Shown: piece by piece, positions 43,492-52,199 of the stretch
How positions within the stretch are numbered: position 1 is the first letter of the stretch
Layout of the letters: the number at the start of each line of letters is the position of its first letter
Source of the DNA: Haloprofundus salilacus
Lineage (GTDB): Archaea > Halobacteriota > Halobacteria > Halobacteriales > Haloferacaceae
Length of the DNA stretch: 64,000 nucleotides
Direction: 5' to 3'
Assembly (NCBI RefSeq): GCF_020150815.1
Contig: NZ_CP083723.1
Span: forward strand, 1,178,001 to 1,242,000
The notes under the pieces: generated by a model
What the model was told of the DNA's origin: nothing
What the model saw: only the letters and a program-made list of their open reading frames with translations
Database searches by the model: none
Position numbers and translations under genes: made by a program

Positions 43492-45126
43492 TCAGTTGTT
43501 GCGAACGACGTTGCCGCTCGAGCCGTTACGCACAAGTATCTCACGACCGCCGTTGTTGCTAACGTCGTTGTTTTCGACGAGGTTGTCGTCGGAGTTGTCG
43601 AGTTCGATGCTCTCGTCGTCGTTGCTCACGACCTCGTTGTCGACGATGTCGTTACTGTCGGCGCGAAGGAGGTAGATACCGTCGTCACCGTTGTCGCGGA
43701 CGACGTTACCTTCGAGGGTGTTCTCGTCGGACCCGCGCACGAAGAACCCGTCGTCGCCGTTACCGGTGACGTCGTTGTCGGCGAACTCGTTGCCGTCGCT
43801 CTCGCCCACCCCGATGCCGTCGTCACCGTTGTCGCTGACGTTGTTGCTTTCGACGGTCGCGCCGTCGGTGTTCGTGAGGCCGATGCCGTCGTTACGGTTC
43901 GCGTCGACGACGTTGTCGACGACGGTGAGGTCGGACGTGCGGACAGCGTTGACGCCGTTGACGCCGTTCCCGACGATTTCGTTGCCGTCGAGCGTCGTTC
44001 CTTCGGCGCCGCGGACGAAGACCCCGTCACCGCCGTTATCGCTGATTTCGTTCTCGACGACGTCGGTGTCGATAGCACCCTCGCCGAGGCTGATGCCGTC
44101 GTCGCGGTTGTTCTCGACGAGGTTCGAGCGAACCACGTTACGCTCGGCGGGACCGTATTCGCCGTTCTCGTTGAAGCCCTGGACGCCGATGCCGTCGTTG
44201 CCGTTGTCGCGGACGACGTTGTGCTCGACGACGTTCTCGACAGTGAAGTCGACGAGGTAGATACCGTTGACGCCGTTACCGACGACCTCGTTGTCGCGGA
44301 TGACGTTCCCGTCAGAGTCGCCGAAGTCGTCGGCGCCGAGGACGAGGATGCCGTGGCGGTCGTTGTTGGTGACCCGGTTGTCCTCGACGACGGCGGCGTT
44401 GTGCGACCAGATCTGGATACCGACCCCGTTGTCGGTGACGTCGTTGTTTCTGACGACGCTCCCGCCGCCGACGGCGAAGCTGATTCCCACGCGTTCGTTG
44501 TTCTGCACGTCGTTCCCGACGATCACTCCCTGTCCCTCGTTCACTACGAGGCCCCCGCCGTTGCCCTCGACGAGGCTCGACTCGACCGTAGTCGTGGCGA
44601 ACTCCGTGTACAGGGCGACACCGTTGTCTCTGAAGGTGCTATCGCGGATAACGAAAATCCCGCCGTACCCGAACATGCCGACGGTGTTGTCTGTCAGCGT
44701 GACGTGTTCGAGCGTGAGATTCTCGGCGCCTCCTTCGGAGGAGATGCCGGTGTCCCAGTCGGAGAAGGTAACGTCGGTGACGGTCAGGTTGCCAAAGTAT
44801 CCGCCTGCCTCCAGTCCGGCCGTCCGGTGGTCGTCCTCGTCCGCGTCGGCGTCGCCACCCTGCCCGTCGACGACGTGACCGTCGCCGTCGATGACGACAG
44901 TTCCGTCGGTGTTAACGACCAGACAGGCGCTGTAGTCGTCGTACGCCAACCCTTCGCTGTTTCTCACGTCGCTCGTCAGGACGTACCGTCCCGGTTCGGT
45001 GAGGACCATACAGTCGTCTATCTCGGTTACGTCAGACTGCCCCGCGGCGACGCCGACGAACCCGCCGAACATCGAGAGGACGACAATTGTTACGACACCG
45101 AACACTAGTCCATCACGAATATTCAT
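43492..45126 (-). CDS. Secreted right-handed beta-helix (NosD-like) repeat protein
   Basis: A 544-residue protein with an N-terminal signal segment (LVFGVVTIVVLSMFGGFVGV, residues ~7-26) cut near AAGQS. A parallel beta-helix of many 22-24-residue coils follows, of the type NxVxxNGxDGI (NEIVGNGVNGVNAV, NVVRDNGDDGIYLL, NDVTGNGDDGFFVR). This is the NosD/periplasmic copper-binding/polysaccharide-lyase-like fold. No catalytic site is visible, so it is more likely a surface or binding protein. The last coil ends at Asn-Asn before the stop. Confidence 0.85.
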   Translation of the reverse strand: MNIRDGLVFGVVTIVVLSMFGGFVGVAAGQSDVTEIDDCMVLTEPGRYVLTSDVRNSEGLAYDDYSACLVVNTDGTVVIDGDGHVVDGQGGDADADEDDHRTAGLEAGGYFGNLTVTDVTFSDWDTGISSEGGAENLTLEHVTLTDNTVGMFGYGGIFVIRDSTFRDNGVALYTEFATTTVESSLVEGNGGGLVVNEGQGVIVGNDVQNNERVGISFAVGGGSVVRNNDVTDNGVGIQIWSHNAAVVEDNRVTNNDRHGILVLGADDFGDSDGNVIRDNEVVGNGVNGIYLVDFTVENVVEHNVVRDNGNDGIGVQGFNENGEYGPAERNVVRSNLVENNRDDGISLGEGAIDTDVVENEISDNGGDGVFVRGAEGTTLDGNEIVGNGVNGVNAVRTSDLTVVDNVVDANRNDGIGLTNTDGATVESNNVSDNGDDGIGVGESDGNEFADNDVTGNGDDGFFVRGSDENTLEGNVVRDNGDDGIYLLRADSNDIVDNEVVSNDDESIELDNSDDNLVENNDVSNNGGREILVRNGSSGNVVRNN

Positions 45127-45219
45127 GATAATGACGATGCTAGGTCAGGATATAACTGTATTTCAGGAGGTCGGGACGGTTCGGCGATGAAAACGGCGCT
45201 TGAACCTCGGTTCGGACGA

Positions 45220-45372
45220 TTACCCTTCGTACTCGTCTCTGAGGTCTTCGATGTGCGACTGCAGCAGTCCCAGCGCGGCGTCGGCGTCCATGTAACCCTG
45301 TTCGTACTCGCCGAGGACGTCGTCAGCGTCTTCGAGGAACGTTTCGACCGTCGATTCGAGTTCGTCTACCAT
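45220..45372 (-). CDS. 50-residue helical microprotein
   Basis: It starts MVDELESTVETFLEDADDVL and ends HIEDLRDEYEG, mostly acidic amphipathic helix with GYMDADAALGLLQ between. It is the type of small haloarchaeal protein that may pair with other regulators. It lies opposite the helicase promoter region. No function known. Confidence 0.7.
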   Translation of the reverse strand: MVDELESTVETFLEDADDVLGEYEQGYMDADAALGLLQSHIEDLRDEYEG

Positions 45373-45479
45373 ACGCGCTACGTCGGCTCGGAGCCCCTTG
45401 TCTCATCGGATTCTACCACGGTGAGAGCGCGGAGTCGCCTCCGGAGCGCCTTTACTCTCCACCCGCGAACCGTCGAGCA

Positions 45480-46826
45480 GTGACCGTCACGCTGCGCTAC
45501 GAGAACGGCACCATCCGCATCAACGCCGATGCCGACGAGTCGGTGCCGTCGCTCCCGTTCGTCGAGGACGACCCGCGGAGCGGCGTCGCCCGCGCACCCG
45601 CGTACCGCTACGCGCAACTACGGCGCGTCCTCGACGGATGCGGTGTCGGGTGCGACGACCAGGTGCTCCCCGACGCTTCGCTTAACCTCTCGACCACATA
45701 CGACCTCCGCGAGTACCAGCGCGACGCGCTCGACGCGTGGTTGTCGAACAGCCGGCGCGGAATTCTGGAACTTCCTACTGGAAGCGGGAAAACCGTCGTC
45801 GCCATCGCCGCGATGGTCGAACTCGGCGTGCCGACGCTCGTCGTCGTTCCGACAATCGACCTGCTCGAACAGTGGCGGCGCGAACTCGAAACGGAGTTCG
45901 ACGTCCCGATCGGGCAGTTCGGTGGCGGCGAGCAGACTCGGGAGGAGATTACCGTCTCGACGTACGACTCCGCGTACCTGCGCGCCGACGACATCGGCGG
46001 CGCGTTCAGCTTCGTCGTCTTCGACGAGGTCCACCACCTCGGCGGCGAAGGCTACCGCGACATCGGCCGCCTCCTGGCCGCGCCCGCACGGATGGGGCTG
46101 ACGGCGACGTTCGAGCGCCCCGACGGCGCGCACGAGGTCGTCGAGGAACTGGTCGGCAGCAGAGTGTACAGCGTGTCGGTCGACGAGTTGGCGGGCGACC
46201 ACCTCGCCGACTACGCAATTCGACGTATCGAGGTCGAACTCACGGACGAGGAGCGCGAGCGCTACGAAAAGGCACAGGGAACGTTCGTCGACTACCTCCG
46301 GACGGCGAACATTACGTTCCGAAGCGGCAGCGACTACCAGCGACTAGTCAAGCGCTCCGGAAACGACCCGCGCGCCCGCGAGGCCCTCCTCGCGAAACAA
46401 CGCGCCCGCGACATCATGATGAACGCCGACGAGAAGGTGCGCGAACTCGGTCGCATCTTGGACCGCCACCGCGAGGACCGCGTCATCGTCTTTACCGCCC
46501 ACACCGACCTCGTCTACCGCCTCTCTGAGCGATTCTTGCTCCCGGCTATCACGAACGAGACGGGCGCGCCCGAGCGCCGCGAAATCCTCCAACGGTTCCG
46601 CGACGGCACGTACTCGCGGGTCGTCACCGCGAACGTTCTGGACGAGGGCGTCGACGTGCCGGACGCGAACGTCGCCGTCGTCCTCTCGGGCAGCGGGAGC
46701 GAACGCGAGTTTACCCAGCGACTCGGGCGAATTCTGCGGCCGAAAGACGACGGACAGATGGCGACGCTGTACGAACTCGTGAGCGCCGAGACTGCGGAGG
46801 AGCGGGTGGCCGCGCGGCGACGCTAG
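45480..46826 (+). CDS. XPB/Rad25-like DEAD-box (SF2) DNA helicase
   Basis: A 448-residue helicase from GTG 45480. It has the N-terminal damage-recognition-like region, Walker A LELPTGSGKTVV (residues ~95-106), FDEVHHLGGEG (~180-190), the SAT-like LTATFER, motif VI FTQRLGRILRPKDD (~411-424), and an RGS-like linker. Archaeal XPB unwinds DNA and works with the Bax1 nuclease, whose DUF790 homologue begins at 47353. The lipoprotein gene between them is on the opposite strand. Confidence 0.92.
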   Translation: MTVTLRYENGTIRINADADESVPSLPFVEDDPRSGVARAPAYRYAQLRRVLDGCGVGCDDQVLPDASLNLSTTYDLREYQRDALDAWLSNSRRGILELPTGSGKTVVAIAAMVELGVPTLVVVPTIDLLEQWRRELETEFDVPIGQFGGGEQTREEITVSTYDSAYLRADDIGGAFSFVVFDEVHHLGGEGYRDIGRLLAAPARMGLTATFERPDGAHEVVEELVGSRVYSVSVDELAGDHLADYAIRRIEVELTDEERERYEKAQGTFVDYLRTANITFRSGSDYQRLVKRSGNDPRAREALLAKQRARDIMMNADEKVRELGRILDRHREDRVIVFTAHTDLVYRLSERFLLPAITNETGAPERREILQRFRDGTYSRVVTANVLDEGVDVPDANVAVVLSGSGSEREFTQRLGRILRPKDDGQMATLYELVSAETAEERVAARRR

Positions 46827-46827
46827 G

Positions 46828-47235
46828 TCATCCGGATCCGGCCGCCTCGACCGTCACCTGCAACTGCCCGTTTCGCTCGAACGCCTCAAACGACACCGGA
46901 ACGACCGTCTCGAACTCCGCGGTCGAATCGCCCGGTACCGTCACCTCCGTCGTCTCGACGGTCTCCTCGCCGTCGACGGTGACGCGTACGCTCACGGTCC
47001 CGGTCCGTTCCTCGGGCGTTCGATTGTTGACGGTCCCGAACGCGCGCAGTTCGTCCTCCTCCGTCCCCTCGAAGTCGAACGTCTCGACGGAGAGCGGGTC
47101 GTACTCGGGCCCCTCACCGGGGCCGGTCGTCGGTTCCTCGGGCGGGCCGCGCGGTCCGGTCGCCGACGGGAGCGAGGAGAGGCACCCGGCCGAGAGCGCC
47201 GGGAGGAGCGCAGTGACGAGCGTCCGTCGCTTCAT
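46828..47235 (-). CDS. Predicted Tat/lipobox lipoprotein
   Basis: A 135-residue secreted protein. KRRTLVTALLPALSAGCLSS at the start has an RR-like twin-arginine segment and a lipobox ending in Cys (residue ~18). A Pro/Gly/Glu-rich spacer leads to a FxxLiD-type beta sandwich (GTVNNRTPEERTGTVSVRVT, VTVPGDSTAEFETVVPVSF). It probably sits on the outer face of the membrane. It overlaps neither the helicase nor the nuclease gene but lies between them. Confidence 0.8.
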   Translation of the reverse strand: MKRRTLVTALLPALSAGCLSSLPSATGPRGPPEEPTTGPGEGPEYDPLSVETFDFEGTEEDELRAFGTVNNRTPEERTGTVSVRVTVDGEETVETTEVTVPGDSTAEFETVVPVSFEAFERNGQLQVTVEAAGSG

Positions 47236-47352
47236 AGCCGAGCGTCTGCGCGCGGGCGTATGAGCCTTGTCCTCCGTCGGTGGCGTCGGGTCGGCGGATT
47301 CCGCCGACCCGTACCCCGCGGCGCTTTTATCACCCGAGACGAAACGACACCT

Positions 47353-48858
47353 GTGCTGACGAAAGACCTCCTCCGGGTGTCGCGCCGCGGCGGCGGCTAC
47401 CGCCCGCAGTTCGTCGACTCGGCGCGGCGTCCGCTGGCGGCGACGGTGCTCGGCACCTATCAGCGTCACGTCGGCGAGCGTCGGGAGACGCTCTCCACCG
47501 CGCTGGACGACCTCGAAGCCGAGGCGGACGACTTCAAACTCGTCCGCGGCTTCGCCGCGCTCGCCGACCGGGAGGCGACGTTCGAGACCGACGCCGCGTT
47601 GCCGCCGGAGCGCGCCCGCCGCGTCGCCTTCGAGAGTGCCGAGGCCGTCGGCGGCGTCGCGACCGACGAGGAGCGAACCGCGGCGCTCGACGCGGCAGCC
47701 GACCGGTTGGGCGTCGACGGCGACGACGTCGAAACGTCGCTGTACGCCGACAGGGACGTGAACCAGCGACTTGCCGAGTTCGACTCGCGGTGGTCGCCCG
47801 ACGAACTCCTCACTCAGTACAATCTTTCGCTCGCTCAAACCGTCCTTTTCGACGCCACCGAAGTCCGCGTGCGGAGTTCGGACCCGAAGGCGCTCGTCTC
47901 GGCGGTGAAGCGACGGCGACTGATGTACGAGATTAACAAAACCGAGGAGGGCAGAGAAGTCGTCGTCACCGGTCCCGACGCGCTGTTTCGGCGGACCCGC
48001 CGCTACGGAACCGGCTTCGCGCGCCTGCTGCGGACGGTCGCCAAAGCGTCGGAGTGGTCGCTCACGGCGACCGTCGACGACCGGGGAACTGACCGCGAGA
48101 TGACGCTCACGCACGAGGACGTGTCGGTGCCGGGCGTCGAACCGGTCGCCGAACCGACGTACGACAGCGGCGTCGAAGCCGACTTCGCCGCCCGCTTCGC
48201 GGCGCTGGACCTCGACTGGGACCTCGTCCGCGAACCCGAGCCGCTTGAAACGGGGTACCGGGTGATGATTCCCGACTTCGCGTTCGACTACAAGTACGCC
48301 GACTTCCGCATCTACTTCGAGATCATGGGCTTCTGGACGCCCGAGTACGTCGAGAAGAAACTCGGGCAGCTAGAGGGGGTCGAGGGGGTAGAGATGTTTG
48401 TCGCCGTCGACGAGAGTCTCGGCGTCAGCGAACGAATCGAGGCGCGCGACCACCGGGCGATTCCGTACTCGGGGTCGGTCCGCCTGAAAGACGTTCGCGA
48501 CGCACTCAGGAGCTACGAAAAACGGTTGGTGACGGAATCGGCCTCGGAGCTTCCTGCCGAGTTACGGCCGGACGCCGACGCTATCTCCTTCGAGGCGCTG
48601 GCCGAAGCGCACGGCGTGAGTGAGGCTGCCCTCGAAGACGTCGAGTTCCCCGACCACCGGCGAGTCGGTCGAACGCTGATTCGTTTCGACGTGTTGGAGG
48701 ATATCGCGGCGGCGCTTGAACCGGGAATGTCGCTTGGGGACGCCGAATCGGTGCTGTCGAGCGAAGGCATCACCGACTCCAGTTCGGTGCTTTCGGAGGC
48801 TGGGTACGAGGTGGCCTGGGAGGGACTCAGCGGCGGGACGCTTCGGCGCAAGGAGTGA
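47353..48858 (+). CDS. DUF790/Bax1-like nuclease
   Basis: A 501-residue protein beginning VLTKDLLRVSRRGGGYRPQF at GTG 47353; the in-frame sequence before it is Arg-rich. The nuclease-like region holds MIPDFAFDYKYADFRIYFEI (in parts, ~312-330), YEIMGFWTPEY-like and KKLGQLEGVEGVEMFVAVDE segments (in parts), which match the Bax1 Holliday-junction-resolvase-like fold with conserved D and E. Bax1 pairs with XPB to incise damaged DNA. The gene is 526 nt after the helicase stop on the same strand. Confidence 0.88.
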   Translation: MLTKDLLRVSRRGGGYRPQFVDSARRPLAATVLGTYQRHVGERRETLSTALDDLEAEADDFKLVRGFAALADREATFETDAALPPERARRVAFESAEAVGGVATDEERTAALDAAADRLGVDGDDVETSLYADRDVNQRLAEFDSRWSPDELLTQYNLSLAQTVLFDATEVRVRSSDPKALVSAVKRRRLMYEINKTEEGREVVVTGPDALFRRTRRYGTGFARLLRTVAKASEWSLTATVDDRGTDREMTLTHEDVSVPGVEPVAEPTYDSGVEADFAARFAALDLDWDLVREPEPLETGYRVMIPDFAFDYKYADFRIYFEIMGFWTPEYVEKKLGQLEGVEGVEMFVAVDESLGVSERIEARDHRAIPYSGSVRLKDVRDALRSYEKRLVTESASELPAELRPDADAISFEALAEAHGVSEAALEDVEFPDHRRVGRTLIRFDVLEDIAAALEPGMSLGDAESVLSSEGITDSSSVLSEAGYEVAWEGLSGGTLRRKE

Positions 48859-48880
48859 GCGACCCGGTTTCTCCGGTCGA

Positions 48881-49201
48881 TTACGCGACTGTGTGGAGTA
48901 ACGCGACCTGCAGTCTCTCCCGGTCGAACGAAATTACTCCTAAATCGTCCATCAGCGGGAGGTGGCAGTGATAGAGGCTGACGCTCGTCCGCTCGACGGT
49001 GCTCGCGTCCGACCCACCGACGCTCGCGCTTCGTTCGGTAACGGTTTGTGCCAACTGTTCGAGACGAACCGGCGCGGTCTCCTCCGTCAAGATGTCGAGA
49101 ACGAGTCGCCGCTGTTCGGCGGCGAGCACCCGGATCCGGTCACCTTCGGACAAGCCCTCGGATGCGATCCATCGATCGACTTCGCGTTTGGGTTGATCCA
49201 T
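48881..49201 (-). CDS. DUF7344 winged-helix protein
   Basis: A 106-residue regulator-like protein. IRVLAAEQRRLVLDILTEET (residues ~23-42) and TSVSLYHCHLPLMDDLGVIS (~72-91) match the DUF7344 winged helix found in many haloarchaeal transcription regulators. It contains no ligand-binding domain. ATG 49201 is the start. A remnant of a Bat-type HTH gene follows on the plus strand. A DUF7344 fragment also occurs at 37306. Confidence 0.8.
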   Translation of the reverse strand: MDQPKREVDRWIASEGLSEGDRIRVLAAEQRRLVLDILTEETAPVRLEQLAQTVTERSASVGGSDASTVERTSVSLYHCHLPLMDDLGVISFDRERLQVALLHTVA

Positions 49202-49437
49202 GTATTAGCCTGTTCCGGCATCGTTCCGAAGATGCCCTTGAGCTGTTACAGAGAGCTACCCGGGCGTAAGCGCTGAGCATAACCAGTTAGGTATTCCCCT
49301 CGCTCCGGACACCGCTCAGAAGCGTTCTCCGCGGAACTCTCGTCGTCGACGGTTTTTCGACCAATCGTGTCGGAGCAACCGGTGATCGAGGCTCCGTCGA
49401 CGGAGGGTGTGAATTCGACCGACCCTCGTAGAGAGCC

Positions 49438-49649
49438 ATGACCGCAGCGACGTTGACCGAAGCCCTCCGAGCGCCCACCGAACCGACTTTTTTCCGAGTG
49501 GCCCCGCGAAATCCGGCGACGACATCTCGGCGTCGCTCGGCGTCTCGCAGCCGACGTTCCACCAACACCGCCGGAAAGCCGAGAAGAAGGTTTTCGACGC
49601 GTTGCTCGATCGACGCGCCGTCTCCGTCCGAGAGAAACCGCCGACGTGA
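49438..49649 (+). pseudogene. Remnant of a Bat-type HTH_10 regulator
   Basis: From ATG 49438 one frame gives TLTEALRAPTEPTFF, like the start of an HTH_10 domain. After a run of six T and two C near 49490, another frame gives EWPAKSGDDISASLGVSQPT, then HQHRRKAEKKVFDALLD and a TGA at 49649, the recognition helix and end of the same domain. One base removed there restores the frame. Upstream stops show that the N-terminal sensing domain is gone. The remaining 236 bp to 49202 hold nothing I recognise. Confidence 0.65.
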
Positions 49650-49762
49650 CGCGGTTCGACGGGTTCGGTTTCGGTCGTCGTCGCCGCGTTCGGCGGCCTC
49701 GACGCTCGTGGTTGACAATCAACCGATAAAAAGCACTTACCGCTCGCCTGCGTTCCGACGAT

Positions 49763-50485
49763 ATGACCGACTCAGTGGGACCTGCGCCGACCGAGAACGC
49801 TCGACGCGGCGAACTGATTCCCTGCACCTTCGGGGGTGACGACGCCGAGTACGAGGGGGGGATACAACCGTGGGCCGGCCGGACCGGCGGTCTCTACGTC
49901 GCGTGGCGAGTCGGGCCGGTGTTGGGTCGACTGGGTACGTTCCGCGTTTCGGGCGACGAACTCCGTTTCGGGTACAGTTCGTTCCCCGAGCGACCGGGGG
50001 CACGTCGGTACGCCGCGACGCTCTCGGATGCCGTCTCCAGCCGACTTCGCTCGGAGCTCGTCGCGCTCACCGAGTCGATGCGCTCGCCGCATCTCGGCGC
50101 GATACCCACAGTCTTCGACAGCGAGGTGTTTCTGGCTCCGCCGGACGCCGCCGCCACCGGCGAGATTCACCACCACGAACTCGTCGGTCGGAAGGGGGAG
50201 TTTCGGGGGTGGTTCCAACCGTGGCGACCGCCCGGCGGCGGCGCGGTGTACGTCGCGTGGCGTCTCGACAGTCGGGAGCACGACACCTACCCGTTCGAGG
50301 CGACGGGACACCGGTTCGGCGTCCTCTTCGACGACGCGGTTTGGCTCGGCTCGGTGTTTGACACGGTGTCGCTGTTCCGCGTCGCCTGCGGGACGACCGG
50401 CGCGCTCGACCGCCTCGGCGAGGACGTGGAGACGCTGTACGCCGACGCCCCGAAGCAACGGTTTACGGCTACCGAACGCGGCTGA
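49763..50485 (+). CDS. Hypothetical protein made of two copies of one domain
   Basis: A 240-residue soluble protein from ATG 49763. Two halves align: QPW at residues 35-37 and 152-154, YVAWR at 45-49 and 163-167, and a following Phe with RFG at 67-69 and 184-186, offset by about 117 residues each time. Each half also has GEL/GEI before the QPW. No family is recognised. The Trp/Tyr/Arg-rich core suggests a small beta-sheet binding domain. No operon partner is evident. Confidence 0.7.
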   Translation: MTDSVGPAPTENARRGELIPCTFGGDDAEYEGGIQPWAGRTGGLYVAWRVGPVLGRLGTFRVSGDELRFGYSSFPERPGARRYAATLSDAVSSRLRSELVALTESMRSPHLGAIPTVFDSEVFLAPPDAAATGEIHHHELVGRKGEFRGWFQPWRPPGGGAVYVAWRLDSREHDTYPFEATGHRFGVLFDDAVWLGSVFDTVSLFRVACGTTGALDRLGEDVETLYADAPKQRFTATERG

Positions 50486-50497
50486 TCTGAGAGTCGC

Positions 50498-51076
50498 TCA
50501 GTCGAGCGTCGGAAGCGACTCCTGTCGCCCCTTCGGGACCGTCGACCGGAGTTCGCCGTGCAGGTACAGTCCGACGCCCATCGGTTCGGTCTCGCCGACG
50601 AGTTCGTGGGCGACGACGAGATAGCCCCAATCGCCGTCCCAGTCGACTTCCTGGTCCTCTCCCGCGGCGAACCGCCTCGCCGCCTCGCCCGAGAGCTCCA
50701 CGACGTTCTTCGTCGCCTTCGTTCCGAACCGCTGAACCGCATTGGTCGTCGGCTTCCAGTGCTCCTGTCGTGTCCGGAGGAACGCCATTCCGAGACCTTC
50801 GACGCGTATCGGGTCGACGGTGTCGCCGTGGAACGTCCAGATCTTCCCCTTGCCCTTCTCCCAGAACGTGAAGCCGTCGAACGTCTCCGGCGGGACGTCG
50901 AAGCGCCCCTCCCACCAACCGACGACCTCCTCGCGCGTCGCTCTACCCGGAACGACGCGCTCGTCGGCGGTGGCGGGGAGGCGGTCGAACCGCTGGCCGG
51001 AGTTCGTCGGCGTCTCCGTACCCTCGTCGCCGTTCGTCCCGACACTGCCGTCGTCGCCCTCGCTCCCGTCGCTCAT
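50498..51076 (-). CDS. DUF7122-like PUA-type protein
   Basis: A 192-residue acidic protein whose leader (SEGDDGSVGTNGDEGTETP) is Ser/Thr/Glu-rich. Residues ~45-185 (VVGWWEGRFDVPPETFDGFT, FWEKGKGKIWTFHGDTVDPI, GWHW-type aromatic strands) match the haloarchaeal domain that follows NOL1/NOP2-type methyltransferases. It starts at ATG 51076, overlapping the methyltransferase stop in an ATGA. Probable RNA-binding partner of the methyltransferase. The family name is moderately sure. Confidence 0.75.
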   Translation of the reverse strand: MSDGSEGDDGSVGTNGDEGTETPTNSGQRFDRLPATADERVVPGRATREEVVGWWEGRFDVPPETFDGFTFWEKGKGKIWTFHGDTVDPIRVEGLGMAFLRTRQEHWKPTTNAVQRFGTKATKNVVELSGEAARRFAAGEDQEVDWDGDWGYLVVAHELVGETEPMGVGLYLHGELRSTVPKGRQESLPTLD

Positions 51077-52047
51077 GCCTCCACCTCCAGTTTCGCGCAG
51101 AAGAAGCCCCCTGTGTCGTTGTGGTGGGGGTAGACGCGGTGCGCCTTCGTCACGTCGGGGTGGTACTCGTCGCCCTCCCACTCGGTGACGCCCGGAACCG
51201 TGTCGAGCGGCGAGTCAAACTCGACCATCCGGCAGTCCTCTTCCGAGAGGACGTGGTCGAGGATGGCCTCGTTCTCCTCCGGGGCGAACGTGCAGGTGGA
51301 GTAGACGACGGTGCCGCCGGGTTTCGTCGCCTGAACCGCCCGGCGGAGGATACCTTTCTGGATGCCGGCGACGCTGTAGACGTGGTCCATCGTCCACTGG
51401 TCGAGCACGTCGGGATTCTTCCGGACCGTGCCCTCGCAGGAACAGGGCGCGTCGACGAGCGCGTGGTCGAACGCCTCTCGCGCCTCCCGCGCGGCCCCGG
51501 CGTTATCGTCGTCGACGCTCCTCTCGCCGCCGTCGAACGCGTCGGAGCCGAACGGTTTGAGCGAGAAGTTTCTCGCGTCTTGGTTCGTCACCGCGAGGTT
51601 CGTCACGCCGAGTCGCTCGGAGTTGTGCCGGAGCGCCGAGAGGCGCCCGAGGTTGTTGTCGTTGCCGACGAGGAGACCAGTGTCGTCCATCAGCGCGGCG
51701 AGTTGGGTCGTCTTGCTCCCCGGCGCGGCGCAGGCGTCCCAGACGAACTCGCCCGGTTGCGGGTCGACCGCAAGCGCCGGGAGCGCCGACACCTCCTCCT
51801 GACCGTGGAGCCAGCCGTGGAAGTACGGCCACGTGGTGCCGGGGCTTCGCCCGTCGAGTTTCAGAATTTCGTTGTGCCAACCGGCCGGTTCGTAGCCGAC
51901 GCCCTCGTCGTCGAGCGCCTCGCGGGCGCGGGCGGGCGTCGTCTTGATGGTGTTCACGCGGACGACGGAGGGAAGCGGTCGCTCGCAGGCCGCGAAGAAC
52001 GCCTCCTCGTCGTCGACGAGCGGCGCGTACCGCTCTAAGGGATTCAT
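51073..52047 (-). CDS. RNA (cytosine-5) methyltransferase, RsmB/NOP2 family
   Basis: A 324-residue SAM-dependent m5C methyltransferase. FVWDACAAPGSKTTQLAALM (residues ~109-128) is motif I. ALVDAPCSCEGTVRKNPD (~200-217) and VVYSTCTFAPEENEAIL (~254-270) hold the two catalytic Cys (PC and TC). It modifies tRNA or rRNA cytosines. ATG 52047 (MNPLERYAP) is chosen over the farther in-frame codon because the sequence before it is Arg-rich. It is followed by the DUF7122-like gene. Confidence 0.93.
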   Translation of the reverse strand: MNPLERYAPLVDDEEAFFAACERPLPSVVRVNTIKTTPARAREALDDEGVGYEPAGWHNEILKLDGRSPGTTWPYFHGWLHGQEEVSALPALAVDPQPGEFVWDACAAPGSKTTQLAALMDDTGLLVGNDNNLGRLSALRHNSERLGVTNLAVTNQDARNFSLKPFGSDAFDGGERSVDDDNAGAAREAREAFDHALVDAPCSCEGTVRKNPDVLDQWTMDHVYSVAGIQKGILRRAVQATKPGGTVVYSTCTFAPEENEAILDHVLSEEDCRMVEFDSPLDTVPGVTEWEGDEYHPDVTKAHRVYPHHNDTGGFFCAKLEVEA

Positions 52048-52199
52048 ACGGTCGACTTTCCCGGCGGTGCGTTTGTCGGTTTCGGAGTGCGCGCGCATTC
52101 GTGGTCGGAGCGCACGCACCTTCGTGACGGCCGTCCGCGACCGAGACGCCGTCACCCTCGCAGTGCGGTTTTACAACGGTGGCCGTCATCTCTCCGGCT

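Noticed and set aside
43500-44700. Repeated short DNA words in the NosD-like gene as a CRISPR or satellite array
   Set aside because: They follow the reading frame and encode beta-helix coils with variable spacing; there are no unique spacers.
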